Positions 1-10,640 of a DNA stretch of 64,000 nucleotides are shown here, piece by piece (position 1 is the stretch's first letter; every line of letters starts with the position of its first letter). The stretch comes from Gentiana macrophylla (taxonomy: Eukaryota; Streptophyta; Magnoliopsida; Gentianales; Gentianaceae), in the NCBI GenBank assembly GCA_026214975.1, contig JAOBSW010000108.1, positions 186,001 to 250,000 on the forward strand, given 5' to 3'. The notes below the pieces were generated by a model that saw only the letters and a list, made by a program, of their open reading frames with translations, did no database searches and was not told where the DNA came from. The translations under genes were made by a program, and so were the position numbers.

Positions 1-468
1 TAAATAAGAATAAAACTCTCTTACCCAGTCGACATTAACTTGGCCAGGTGGCGCAACAACCTCTTGCCACTGATAATACTCCACTAGATCGAACAGCTCT
101 TGACCACAGTTGGTCAAATCTAATCCCCGAGCCCGGTGTACCGGCGAATTGTTGAAGAAATTCCGATAAACCGAAAATACCTCTTGGCTAGCAAATTGCG
201 GTACCCCGTTGATCAAGGGTATGGCATCATTGATCGCTCAAAAGCGTGCGAGAGGATCGTCGTCTTGGTGGCATAATTGCGAAGCGGAGCGAGCAACGCC
301 GGCAGATAGATGCAAAGAAGATATGCGACTCGGTCGACCGAGAGAATGGCCTCGGTTGACCGAAGCGGGAAGGTTCGATCGACCGAGGCGATGGAAGCTC
401 TGCGCTTGAGGTTGAGTCTTCCTATGACACCCTGGATCGGATAATCCTTCAGAGATATGAACAGTCAC
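1..468 (-). pseudogene. ORF2: plant transposon-protein-like domain, truncated by the window edge
   Basis: From the ATG at 468 the frame is open to a TGA at 240-238 and then stays open to the window edge. The part after the stop reads like the 'putative plant transposon protein' domain found in plant retroelement accessory ORFs. The recognisable features are a phrase ending FNNSPVHRARGL and the segment VNVDWVREFYSYL, which matches that family's usual VREFY signature. An alternative start at 274 (MPPRRRSS) lies in another frame, so a frameshift may also be involved. The function of this domain is unknown. Palindromes at 329-387 fall within the N-terminal part. Confidence 0.5.
329..387. repeat. 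Phased palindrome array 1
   Basis: Three 14-bp palindrome-like units start at 329 (CTCGGTCGACCGAG, perfect), 351 (CTCGGTTGACCGAA) and 374 (TTCGATCGACCGAG). The spacing is 22 and 23 bp. The array lies at the start of ORF2. Confidence 0.75.
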
Positions 469-537
469 AACTTGTGATATTGGAGGGGATCATTTAGATT
501 ACTATCCCCAATCTTGGGTGGATGGAAGTTATGAGAA

Positions 538-790
538 AGATTGGAAATGGGAATTAATGGGGAGAAGAAGAAGAAGAAAATTGGGGATTTGGAAGATGAA
601 GATTTTGTGGTGTGGAAATGATGAAGAGAAAAAGGAGTTTAAATAGAAAGATGTGGAAAGTGAAAGGATTGAAATGGTGGAAGGTGATTGGTGGAGATAG
701 GAAGGCAAGGATTGAGGAGTGGAATGGTTTTGTTGGAGGAATAAATTAATGGGGGAAATGAAAAGGTGGATTGGGAAATGAAAAATGGGG
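538..790 (-). promoter_or_regulatory. Putative internal promoter and pyrimidine-rich leader for ORF2
   Basis: The minus strand has a TATA-like TATTTAAA at 645-638, followed by about 100 nt that are strongly C/T-rich, resembling a plant core promoter and 5' leader. It lies directly upstream of the second ORF. Plus-strand composition here is strikingly purine-rich. Confidence 0.4.
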
Positions 791-999
791 ATGTGTAAAA
801 ATAAATGATAGTTGACCTCCTCAATTTGATACACACGAAATTTTCAAGCTAGAACACATAAGTCTATCGAAATTATCATGTCACAATTTGAAAAATCCTC
901 ACCTCAAAAATCGAATAATCCAGCCACAATCCATTAACATATAAATCTTCACTTTTTCCAAATAATACAAATTCGAAACTAAGCATCTTTTCACCAAAG

Positions 1000-1595
1000 T
1001 CTCATCATCAATACATTTTATAATGATTTCTCTTCCAACTCTACTTCACGTTAAAATGATTCGAGTAAAAAAAACTTTTTGCACATCCGTAACCTAATGG
1101 TCATTGGAACACGGCAAAAATAAAAAAAGGCTCTTGTCATTCTACGTTACTTTTATTCATACTAAAAATAAAGATGAAATAAAATAAAATAAATGAAACG
1201 AAAGAATTCTAAATTTCTGAGTCTATAGCTCGACTTCCAAAATCATCACTCCTAAACACGCCCTTGACTTGCCAGGTTTTCACCCGGCCGACTTTCACCG
1301 AAAATGTTTTACCGCCTTTTCTACGAGTGCCCTTCCTTTGGATTTTAGTCCAATGAAAAGACGGTGAATTGACCTTCCGCATAAGCGCCGACTTTTGGAT
1401 TCATCTCGATTTCGATGAGCTTTTGTTACGAACTCTCTAGTTTGTTTCTTCGCTCTCCGGTCCTCCTATCCTTAGGTAGGTCTCTGACTTCAATATTGGT
1501 CGAAGGAGTGGTGCAAATGAATCGACCTATTCCGACTTAGAATAGTAAGGACTTCCTCTCATCTTTATCATCGACATTATCATCATCATCCTTTC
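1000..1595 (-). other. Spacer downstream of the protease ORF
   Basis: Minus-strand reading of about 1230-1400 gives a short basic frame with many Lys and Arg, possibly an eroded extension of the protease ORF. The rest is AT-rich with no ORF or domain I recognise. No RT or integrase motifs are present on either strand. Confidence 0.3.
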
Positions 1596-2417
1596 CTAGA
1601 CCTTGAGTGGCATCAAGCTTCTCGAACCAACTACTTCTAACACATTCACACTTGCCGGTACAGGGAAATTCAGATTTGTTATCCCATAACACTCAGAACC
1701 CTTGGCGTCAAACAATACTATCTCATGTCTGGTCATCCGTATGAAGGCTCTAGCGGTGTTGATAAACGATCTACCCAAAATGATTGGGCATTCAGGATGT
1801 TCCTCGATTTCCATTACCACTATGTCTATCTTAAACCGTAATTGCCCCACACCAATAATCATGTTGTTCAGTCTCCCAGTCATGATTGTCCTAGTTCCAT
1901 CCGCTAATCTAACTTGGAGCGGGGTGTTAGTGGGTGTTAAAATGGAATTCCTATCACAAAGGCTTTTAGGAAAGATATTAAGGCTCGAACCGGAATCAAT
2001 CAAGGCTAAACCTAAGTGGGTTTGTTCTAGGGTTACTCCAACCATAAAAGCTCCTGGGTCTGCTAACTTTTGCATCAGTCGAGACTCGTCTTTAACCAAT
2101 ATTTCATCTCTAGAACAGATGACAATAGGGCTCTCCTTAGCTGCGCTACCCTCAGACTCAGATTCTATCTCGGACATGTAATCATCATAATCTAAAGCTG
2201 AATCGGAATCCGAAGAAATTTCCTCTGGATTCGAAATAGACATACCTCTTTGCCAATAGGCTTCTTTAGCCTCCCTCGATTTCCTTGCCTCTCGGATTTT
2301 CGCTTTCATCTTTTCTATCCTTTCCATGAGCTTCGGTGTTAACGGCTTTTTTGGTGTAGTTTTGGTTCGTAAAACCTTGACTTCTTCTTGGCCTTTGATA
2401 AAATCATTTGATGACAT
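1596..2417 (-). CDS. Retropepsin-like aspartic protease ORF of the Athila-like element
   Basis: An open 273-codon frame whose ATG lies about 380 bp downstream of the PBS. The first 70 or so residues are basic and helical (a Lys/Arg/Glu-rich stretch), followed by an acidic serine-rich linker. The retropepsin fold follows from about residue 120. The catalytic motif is ALIDSGSSLNIF (Asp-Ser-Gly intact), and the second conserved block is CPIILGRSFI. Retroviral-type proteases act as dimers to cut Gag-Pol. Here the protease stands as its own ORF with no Gag zinc knuckle before it and no RT after it. It could be all that remains of a gag-pro frame. It has no internal stops, unlike most ORFs in the window. 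Confidence 0.75.
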   Translation of the reverse strand: MSSNDFIKGQEEVKVLRTKTTPKKPLTPKLMERIEKMKAKIREARKSREAKEAYWQRGMSISNPEEISSDSDSALDYDDYMSEIESESEGSAAKESPIVICSRDEILVKDESRLMQKLADPGAFMVGVTLEQTHLGLALIDSGSSLNIFPKSLCDRNSILTPTNTPLQVRLADGTRTIMTGRLNNMIIGVGQLRFKIDIVVMEIEEHPECPIILGRSFINTARAFIRMTRHEIVLFDAKGSECYGITNLNFPVPASVNVLEVVGSRSLMPLKV

Positions 2418-2614
2418 TTTGCTGATCTTGAAGCGGGTTATGTGAGTGATTTACGTCGAATTATCGTAATATTTGAAAGAAAAAACAAATAAACAATTAG
2501 TAAATTGACAAAGCGGTATGATTGCTCATCTTGTTGTCAAACTTACAACCTACAAATAGGGGAAACAGAACACCGGGAAACAACATCGTATATAAAATTA
2601 AAAAGTTGGAAAGG

Positions 2615-2650
2615 CTCGGTCGACCGAGTGAATACGTTCGATCGATCGAA
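2615..2650. repeat. Phased palindrome array 2
   Basis: A perfect CTCGGTCGACCGAG at 2615 is followed by TTCGATCGATCGAA at 2637, a spacing of 22 bp. The pair lies in the leader between the PBS and the protease ORF. Confidence 0.75.
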
Positions 2651-2796
2651 CGAATATCTTCCCATTCCGCTTTAATCCTTTAACAAACATACAAGTACAG
2701 ATAATTCGTCAAGAGAAAAATAAATAATTCAACTAAAAACAATAAAGAAAGAACGAAGTAGATAAGAATAATTATTTAAACAATCATTGGGCCATT

Positions 2797-2816
2797 GATT
2801 CCCGGCAATGGCGCCA
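2797..2816 (-). other. Primer-binding site, tRNA-Asp type
   Basis: On the minus strand this reads TGGCGCCATTGCCGGGAATC. It is close to the complement of the 3' end of plant tRNA-Asp, which Athila/Tat group gypsy elements often use. It sits 5 nt inside the LTR end, which fixes both the LTR boundary and the orientation. Confidence 0.8.
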
Positions 2817-3641
2817 AAACTTGATTATGATCCGATCAAAGTTATAAATTTATTTTACTTGACCACCAAATTCTAGCAATAGCACTAGGTACATCATAGC
2901 ATAAGCGATGGTGAATCAAGATCGATCCCTCAGGGAATCAAAATGTGGACCCTAGGTTTAAATAATTAACTCACCTAATTCGTTATTGGACAACAGTCTA
3001 GGACCAACATAAAAGGCAAGATAAGATAAACAAACTCAAACAAAAAAAACACACAAACGTAATTAACCTTCCAATTACCAACGTTATCGATCGGACCAAG
3101 ACAACTTATATAAAATAACTTAACTCATTAATCGTCAATCGGTTGTATTCATACTTAATTGGCTACGGAGTCATCCCCTTAACTTGAATTAGCACCGGTT
3201 AGATTACTAGATCAACGTGGTATTGTTACGTGACTTCACCTTTTGGGTTTCCATCTCATATAACTCACACGCTCATTATTCTAAGGATGCCGATATTAAC
3301 CGTACACCTCGCTTAGGCAACATTCCTATGGTTGGCGTACTTCCTAAACGATCCTCAAGCCTCGCCCTATTAACAATTACTTGGTTAGTTTCTTGTTAAT
3401 CTACGATTTACGTATGACTAGGTGTCGACAATTCCCTAATACAAAACTAATCTAGATCCTACTGAAAGTCCCGAAAGATCGTTCATGAGCCGAACTAGAC
3501 GTCTTATATTGGTATTTCCTAATAATACGCTAATGAAAAACTGACGAGCGACGTAGCCGTAGCCATACCTACTGAGAAAGTAAATTCAACTAGGTTAAAC
3601 CCACCATAAAGACGTGGCAGACTTAACTGACAAAATTAGGG

Positions 3642-3699
3642 CTCGGTCGACCGAGTAAAGGGGCTCGGTCGACCGAACGACTTTGCTCGGTCACCCGGA
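3642..3699. repeat. Phased palindrome array 3
   Basis: Units start at 3642 (perfect), 3664 (one mismatch) and 3686 (degenerate, CTCGGTCACCCGGA). The spacing is 22 and 22 bp. They lie in the LTR, downstream of its TATA box. Confidence 0.75.
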
Positions 3700-4108
3700 C
3701 AAATTCAACCCTAATTACATCCAAGAAATAACCCCTCAGTGTTTCCTTATACAGAACAGATTAAACAGCAATTCATACATTACTTATATAAACTATCATA
3801 GATACACATTAATTAAATCTAGTAGAGTCATGAATAAATCTAGATTATGACGTAGGTCATGGGATCCTCATTGACAAGGTGTCACCACCACCTAACGTCA
3901 TAGCCGAGAATCACATCATCTAGCTATGTTTAATTAATTCAAACGATAAGAACGTAATTGGAAGAATTAATTACTTGACAATAAAACATGAAGATTAAGG
4001 GCTTACATTGTTGCATTACTAACTTGTGAAAAACTCTCAATTTGTTGTGCCCTTTTATGAATGATTGAATCAATGTATGAATGAATACATAATACTAATG
4101 ACAATGTG

Positions 4109-4117
4109 TTTATATAG
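4109..4117 (-). promoter_or_regulatory. LTR TATA box
   Basis: The minus strand reads CTATATAAA about 420 bp inside the LTR start. The paired palindromes at 4211-4246 lie about 95-130 bp upstream of it, where an enhancer or operator would be expected. Confidence 0.5.
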
Positions 4118-4210
4118 AGCTCAAAACCGACTTAGACACCGACTAAGGATCGGATTCCCTAAACCCTAACCGACTTAAATAATATTTGGACTCTTTGGGC
4201 TTTAAGTCCA

Positions 4211-4246
4211 CTCGGTCGACCGAATAGTTGGGCTCGGTCGACCGAG
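4211..4246. repeat. Phased palindrome array 4
   Basis: Units start at 4211 (CTCGGTCGACCGAA) and 4233 (CTCGGTCGACCGAG), 22 bp apart. They lie in U3 about 95 bp upstream of the minus-strand TATA box. Confidence 0.75.
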
Positions 4247-4538
4247 CCTTCAACGCTACAGGCTCCGTCTTTCTATCTTCTCACTGGGCTCTGCATTGTC
4301 CGGATCTTTAATTCCTTCTCCGTAGTCCGTCCATAATGCTCATTTGTATTTATCATACAAAAACATAGTTTGTAATACCAAATACTTGATAAATTACCGA
4401 AATGCATAATAATAAATCGTAACACGGGGTATATCTAAATTAGGCACTTAATGACTTATTATCACTCTCTTAAGGTTATTTCACATCAAAATCAAAGGTA
4501 AAGATTGCAGAATAATGGGTACAAATCGACCGTCATCA

Positions 4539-5990
4539 ACTATCTATGTTTTTTACTAGCTTGGGTGCTAAATCTTTGAGGGTAGACGAGCTAGAAAGGA
4601 TTGAGTTCCAAATTCCTATTACCTTATACAAGTTGGAACAAGTTTTCGTGCCTTCTTTTTTTGATGTCATGGTGCATTTGTCAGTTCATTTGGCTAATGA
4701 GGCTAAACTTGGTGGACCCGTCCAATATCGGTGGATGTACCCTATTGAGCGTATGTTTTTTTTTGAGGGGTATGTTATATCAGCTAAAAAAACTGATTCG
4801 CAATATGGCTCGTCCGGAAGGCTCAATTGCTGAGGGGTATATAGAAAAGTGTGTATGACTCTTTGTTCAAGGTACTTGAAAGGAAGCAAGACAAAATTCA
4901 ATACATTTGAGCAAAACTGTGATAATGGTTTTGAAAAATCTGAAGGTGAAATATCAATATTTGCACAATGTGGTCGAGGGATAGGAGCCGGCATGTCTCG
5001 TAATCTCAATGATGATGAGTGGGAGAAAGCTCATATATTTATCCTGAAGAATTGTGACAAAGTACAACCTTTTCTCAAGTAAGATCAAATACCTTCACAT
5101 GATCATTTCAATTTTTTGCATCCGTATGTTTTTTTTGGGTTACTTTTGGCATCCATATGTAGATTTCATTACTATTTCATGACAGGGAGTACTCTCAGAT
5201 CCAAGAAATAAGTACATCGCAAGTGTCAGAAGATGAGTGGAATAGAAAATTTATCATTTGGTTTAAAAAGAAAGTGAGTTGATTATTACACATGTTATTT
5301 AGTGTTTGGAATTATCATTTGTGGTAGTTATTTATGTTGTGCATTGTTGTAGGTTGAAAAAATGCGAATGCACGACCAACACACTAAATATGATGCGTTA
5401 CTATCATTGTCTCGTGGCCCTCCACAACATGTTAGGTGCTTTAAGGGTTATGTTGCCAATGGATATAGGTTCCGGATTGAAGCTAGTGACATCAAATCGA
5501 GGACACAAAATTCAGGGGTATGTGTACTTGGTGATATAGGTAACGAGACAAATTTTGTAGATTATTACGGTGTGTTGACAGAGATTCTTGAGCTCTAGTA
5601 CCTTGATGAAAAACGATTGGTTTTATTTCGGTGTAAGTGGTTCGATGTGCATGATAAAGAGAAAGGAGCCAAAATAGATGAATATGGTTTCACTAGCATT
5701 AATTGCAATCATCTTTTGAAAACAAATGAGCCATTTATTTTGGCGATCAAGCTTCTCAAGTGTTTTATGTGAATGACAACATTAATAAAAAGGCTGGAAT
5801 GTTGTTGTTAAGATGCAACCTCGGGATCTCTATGAAATGGGACAACCAATAGATGAAGAGAGCATTAATCTGAGATGATTTGGGTGAAGCATACCAACAT
5901 TCGAGAATCTTTCAACTATGATTGTAATAATTCAAATTCGGTGATGCAGATGGTCAAAATATCCGGATAAGGATGATTCAGAGCCAACAA
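4539..5990 (+). pseudogene. CACTA (En/Spm) TNP2-like transposase relic
   Basis: The C-terminal half of a TNP2-type transposase. 4546-4930 matches the DUF4218 region (phrases SFFDVMVHLSVHLANEAK, GPVQYRWMYPIERM and ARPEGSIAEGY). 5353-5850 matches the DUF4216 region (ANGYRFRIEASD, SRTQNSGVCV, then KWFDVHDKEKGAK and DEYGFTSIN). Two plausible introns remain: donor GTAAGA at 5079 with acceptor CAG near 5185, and donor GTGAGT near 5273 with acceptor TAG at 5352. Frameshifts occur near 4770 and 4850, and a stop interrupts the frame near 5598. The 5' half is cut off by the Athila-like LTR that ends at 4538. Confidence 0.8.
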
Positions 5991-7689
5991 TAGTTGACAA
6001 GACAATAACGAAAAGAAAGAAAAGAAAAACATTTTGATGGTTTATCCGGACTCTTTTTGATGCGGCGTAAATTTATTTGTTTTGGTTAGACGGTATTTGA
6101 TCCACCCTCACTTTCTTATTTATTCTTCATTTCTGCCATATATTTAAGTCACTGTTTCGTGTTATTGTCAGGTTTCTGGTTCTGGTTTATCCCTCGTTTC
6201 TGCCAATTTCAGCTTTTATTGTCAGGTAGTCTATGCAATACCTGTTTATCTCTGAATACTCATGTACATTCATCTTTTCTACGCACTGTCTTGGTTTCAA
6301 TATTGAGATGACTGTCACCTTTGTTTGGTCAACATATGATAGTCACTATATTGCCGCGTACTTACGACTACTATTTTCGGAAGCTTGTCGAATAAAAGGC
6401 ATTACACTTTCTTTGTTTCGGGAAGAAGAAGATTGCTTCAAGTAAGTGTAGTTAAGGGTACCACTGCAAACCCCAATAGTTGGGGATCTATGGAAAATCC
6501 CGTGAGTTACGGGATCTACGTAAAATCCCAATGCTTTTATGCACGTTAACGCTTGCTACCAGTTTTCCTTGTTCAGAATATAGTAACTTTTAAGACTGCC
6601 TATATTCAAATACTTGTAGTAAGTCTTTATTAAAACTTTACGTTTTTTTGGTTCTGACATCCACATGCGTTATCATCATAGTTTTGTATTTCTCTTGTTT
6701 GATGTATCTTCTTGTTTGTTTGAGGCTATGTGGTAGCATTATACTTGTGATTGTAGCTTTTGTGTGTTTTATTGTTGTATTGTACATCTCTTAGTTTATA
6801 GATGTGATATATTGGCTCAACGCTACCCCATTTTGCAGTTTGAAGATTCACTATTATTTTGTCATCTAAATCAAATTATAATGTTGATATGTTTGTATGT
6901 ATAGTTCCATTTGCTAGATATCTAGCTTTAACTTTGAGACAACTTTTGCTTTTGGTTGTTAGGGGCCTTGCATTGTTCCCATTTTTGTCTGTATCAAATT
7001 ACATTTGTGATGGAAGGATATTTTCATCTAAAAAATGTGAAGTTTTATTACAATGTGTTCTTAAGTATTCATTCCTATTTTAAATGCAGGCTTTTGTATG
7101 TTTTTGGGGATTTTTGAAGACTTGTGTGGAAGGGATAGTAACTTATCATATCCTACAAGGATTGTAGTATGTAGGCATATTTTGGTTTGTATTTTGGAGT
7201 AACGAACAAAGATGTATGTTACTCAAAGACGTGATATTAGGAAATTGTGTAATTATGTATCTACATGTAGTTTAGCTTTTGGAACAAAGTCTTTTTTGTA
7301 TATTTTGATAATATAATGATAATGTTCTTACATGTGGAGGTACGGTATATTTAGTCATTATATGTATTTTAGTAATAATAATGAAACCAATTTGATAAGG
7401 GTTATGCTTATTAATGAGAGTAATTCCGTCGATATCATAACATAAAGTAAAGAGAAATTGAGGCAATAATGAGGGGCAAATAATATAATAATAAGGAAGT
7501 TTACTGTAATTATGAATAATTTTTAATGACGGTATAATCTGTTATTGAATGTCATCCCTTTTTAATAACGGGATATATTTACGGTTATTATTTACTTTTA
7601 CCAGCGGAAGCTATTATAAGGGGCGATAAGGGTAGATTTCCCCTTATAAAAAACCTTCAATGATAGGAACCTTAATTTGTTTTAAATCC
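5991..7689. other. AT-rich flank of the CACTA relic
   Basis: AT-rich sequence without a convincing gene. Around 7520-7640 there are short repeats resembling subterminal motifs of CACTA elements (aatgacggta-like blocks). I find no CACTA terminus, so the 3' end is lost or truncated. Confidence 0.3.
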
Positions 7690-7756
7690 AGTTTTAGGGA
7701 CATGTTTATTCACCCCCCCCCTCTAAACTTGTATTAACCTTTCCAAGGGATGAACA
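7690..7756 (+). repeat. Sirevirus-like LTR 3' tail fragment
   Basis: The stretch with a C-run followed by TCTAAACTT and ending AAGGGATGAACA closely resembles the 3' end of the copia LTR at 43170-43227, which ends AAGGGACCAACA. No PBS follows directly, so it is only a relic. Confidence 0.4.
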
Positions 7757-8051
7757 CCATTCATCAAAGGTTGCACCAACACCGTGGATGGATTCTCATT
7801 CGGATTAACATAGAATGGACTAGATGGACTAAACTCTTGTTTCTTTATTTCCATGGTTTTCAAGAACATGAATACCACAACGGAATATACAAAGACCTGA
7901 TAATATTAGTAAAAACAATAAAGAAGTTAGAGAAAACCCATATTCTCTCCAGAAACTATGTAAATCACTAGAAAAGATGAAGAAAACTCTCAAGTTTCTC
8001 TAGAAATCATATTTAAACACAAAAAAAGAAATGAAAACTCTCTAGTTTAAT

Positions 8052-8460
8052 TCTTTGATACCATGTTGAATTTGTGAAATTGAAGAACACAACAAAATAA
8101 AATGAGGAATCTTTAGTATTCAAAGAATAATTAATGGGTTTTGTTACAAGGATGCTGATCAATGGGTATTAATAGTATTATACGCCTCATGAATAAAGTG
8201 GATGGAAGTTTCATAGCAATTATAACAAAGTAACTGTTCTAACTACAATCACTATAAAATACTTCTGCTGAGTCTATATCAGTCAATTGATTATACTCAG
8301 CTCTTTGTGATGCTGAGTTGATCACCTTGCTCTCAGCACTCTTTTATCCACAATTGTAACAAATAATGCAAAATACAGATAAAGATTTTTCATCACAAAC
8401 GCTGAGTGAAGGAAATTTAAAACAAAATAAGAAAACGTTAATGTGAGATCCTGCAATGGT
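8052..8460 (-). repeat. Copia LTR fragment with PBS, minus strand
   Basis: On the minus strand a PBS-like TGGTATCAAAGA (8063-8052) directly follows a sequence ending AATTCAACA. A copia 5' LTR therefore starts at 8064 and extends rightward. The far boundary is not clear. 7757-8050 would be its 5' leader; no gag is recognisable there. Confidence 0.35.
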
Positions 8461-8609
8461 TTATATCTTCAGATGAGATGTATTGATAGGCTTATGGGCC
8501 ACCACTTTCTTGCTTGGATGACCCATGCAAATCTGATGTAAAGTTGGAAGTCGGGAGACGAAGCTTAGGGTTAGTCATGGATTCTAACCGAGAGTGAATA
8601 ATACATTAC

Positions 8610-8851
8610 AGAACAAGATCAACCGTAGGTTTCTTATTTCCCTAATAATCCACTTAAGGTATGCCAACATTTCATACATGTGAAAACAACTCTTTCCATC
8701 CATTGACATGGGGAATTTACAGAACGAAAATGCACATCTACGCTTAGGTCGAAAGAATTTGGGCGTGAGAAGAAATACCACCCTAAGGAAGAGAGGAACC
8801 TCTTAATTGAAAGAATGTCTTAAACATAATTATAAAGAATCTCATATCCGG
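8610..8851 (-). pseudogene. Older Transposase_28-type antisense ORF, C-terminal half
   Basis: The minus strand encodes MFKTFFQL, then after a frameshift GWYFFSRPNSFDL, then a Trp-rich segment ending at a stop. The same block, LFRTFYQHKK followed by GWYYFPRR, appears in the Tat antisense ORF at about 19850-19930. The upstream half of this gene lies 45 kb away at 53801-54286, on the other side of the Tat element that split it. Confidence 0.5.
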
Positions 8852-8856
8852 TCCAT

Positions 8857-9033
8857 TGACGATGCTGGATCTCGTCTATTTATAAATCCAGGCCGTATCT
8901 CCTTGAGTGACAATTGATTCAAGATTAAAACCCTAGAATGAGATGTAAAACGGGGGGAGTTTTTGTGTATGTTTAGGCTGAGCTCGTGAGTTGGTTCTCT
9001 CGAGTGGCCTACGTATCCAATGACTGTATTGTT
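8857..9033 (-). repeat. Tat 3' LTR remnant
   Basis: 177 bp that align well by eye with 37219-37282 joined to 53200-53315. The Sirevirus inserted at 9034. The rest of this LTR is missing: the truncated Sirevirus LTR runs straight into the antisense ORF at 19812. Confidence 0.75.
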
Positions 9034-9241
9034 TGTTGAGTTATGAGCCCCAAGTTGCACTTAAAGTTTGATTAATTTACCAAAATATCCTCAATATGTG
9101 TTTTTACTATTTTGAAAATTAATCAAAAGGGGGAGATTGTTGAGTTATGAGCCCCAAGTTGCACTTAAAGTTTGATTAATTTACCAAAATATCCTCAATA
9201 TGTGTTTTTACTAAAATACCCTTGTCACTAACCGCGATGAA
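9034..9241 (+). repeat. Tandem duplication of LTR start with internal polypurine tract (5' LTR copy)
   Basis: Two units of about 104 bp start at 9034 and 9138, each beginning TGTTGAGTTATGAGCCCC. The first unit ends with a polypurine tract, AAAAGGGGGAGAT, identical to the one before the 3' LTR. A proper PPT therefore lies inside the LTR. The 3' LTR has the same arrangement. Confidence 0.85.
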
Positions 9242-9559
9242 GTCTAAACTTACATCATATGGCATTCTTTTTAATTATTTCTTTACAGGATCATCAATTA
9301 AATATTTAAATTGCTTGATTAAATTTATAAAATTAAGTTAATTAATTTTTATAAGTTTGATTAATCAAATTAAACCATTTAATTATCTTTTTCCATATGT
9401 ATAGCTGCTGGGCTGGACTATTTAAATTGCTGATTTTTTTTAATACCCAGCTCTCCTTTATACCCACTGACTCAGCCCAATGACCCAATCACTTCTATCC
9501 ACTAAAACCGACCCTATTAAAATAAAAATCCCTTCAAACCCTAACATTATTTCAGCCGT

Positions 9560-10420
9560 TCCTCATCTTCCAGAAAGCTCTGGCCTCTATTATCCGCATT
9601 CAATGAATACGATTTTCTAAATCTGCTCCTTCAATGGCCATTCCAAAAAATCTGCCACCTGGTTCTTCTTCCCCTCTCTCAACCTTCCTTTTTCGCTTAT
9701 CCCTCGTGTTTAATAATCCCTTGAAGAAGCACAGAGTTGATTCTGTGAAGGCTCCTCAAAAACCGAAGCAACCGTGTGACGAAATCCGAATTAGGAAGGC
9801 TTCAAGGTGAAAGCTTGCACTTTTATTTCAAATCGTGGTGATTCGAGCATTGACTGCTCAGATTCTCATCGATTTGCTTGAAGAAACGCAGAGGCTACAC
9901 TCTGTGATGGCTTTGAAGTTTAAAGGTTGTATCTTTTCCTTTATTTTGTTAATATCCTCTTTTATTACTCTGATTGGAACCTGATTCTGTCCTGATCTTG
10001 TGCTGGTTGTGTCTATTGAAGGTTTATGTATGGAAGACCTGATCTTTCATTCAGTCCGGTGACTGCTACGATCCATAAATGTCCGATTCTCTGATTTTGC
10101 AGTCAACCCCAAAATCAAGGTTGTATCTTTGTGAGTTAATTATCGTCTAATCTCAGTATTAATTCTGATTTAAATTTATTATTACCTTGACTTGCCGTTT
10201 TGATACCGATTTGCAGAGGTACAACCAAGAAACACGTTCAACACGTGATGTCTGGTGTAAATGGATGGTTAAGACTGAATGCATCACCAAGTTCAGTCCT
10301 GATTCATTGCAAGTTGAAGTGGTGCCGTTTCAACAACGTGTGGTACTCCTTGTAGTGACTCAGTTTTCACAAACCGGTGAATCTCTACCCGGTTTGCTCA
10401 GGTATTTGGCTTAACCCTTA
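9560..10420 (+). other. Gene-like segment inside the Sirevirus LTR
   Basis: This stretch has less AT bias than its surroundings, with short open segments separated by intron-like sequence. Acceptor-like TTTGCAG occurs near 10103 and 10216. A short ORF at 10187-10414 is kept in both LTRs, with a copy at 19073-19300 that differs by a handful of residues. I recognise no protein. It may be captured host exons or ordinary U3 sequence; two LTR copies from one element are not independent evidence of selection. Confidence 0.25.
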
Positions 10421-10631
10421 ATTGGTGTATAAACTAGGTGAGTTGACTGAGGGTACTACCCTAGGAATTGAAGGGTTGAGTCAAGCTGAGGGAAGTGTCC
10501 CAATGATGTCCTTAATATGAATGTTTTAAGTCTGTGTGAGTCAGAGTCAGTCAGTTTTTTTTTTGTTTTTTTAAAACCGAAGTCAGTCTTTAAATCCTGG
10601 TTCGGTCTTAGGGTCTCCCTCTCCCTAAAAC

Positions 10632-10640
10632 CTATAAATA
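10632..10640 (+). promoter_or_regulatory. Sirevirus LTR TATA box
   Basis: CTATAAATA followed by GGAACACACACTA, about 1.6 kb into the LTR. The same box is at 19525-19533 in the 3' LTR. Confidence 0.5.

Larger units (their letters stand above)
1..4538 (-). mobile_element. Athila-like LTR retroelement, probably non-autonomous, 5' part
   Basis: A minus-strand Ty3/gypsy-type element. Its 5' LTR lies at 2822-4538, the primer-binding site at 2797-2816, a retropepsin ORF at 1596-2417 and a second ORF from about 468 to beyond the left edge. No Gag zinc knuckle, reverse transcriptase or integrase is visible in the 2.8 kb of internal sequence shown. That is odd, because a retropepsin normally follows gag and precedes RT. 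The right end interrupts the CACTA coding sequence that starts at 4539. The 3' half is outside the window, so the target-site duplication cannot be checked. Assignment to the Athila/Tat group rests on the tRNA-Asp PBS and the style of the protease; a missing pol downstream is inference. Confidence 0.7.
2822..4538 (-). repeat. 5' LTR of the Athila-like element
   Basis: The LTR is 1,717 bp. Read on the minus strand it starts TGATGACGG and ends GGATCATAATCA, a short terminal inverted repeat TGAT/ATCA. It is followed after a 5-nt spacer by the PBS. It contains a minus-strand TATA box (4109-4117) and two palindrome arrays (3642-3699 and 4211-4246). Its U5 end carries a block, around 2870-2945, that also appears at the end of the solo LTR near 22060-22120. 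The two LTRs are therefore related. Confidence 0.75.

Noticed and set aside
1702..2181. Plus-strand 159-codon ORF
   Set aside because: Exact shadow of the retropepsin ORF on the other strand.
7750..7971. Short plus-strand ORF as a host gene
   Set aside because: It lies in retroelement leader debris, is short and has no family resemblance.
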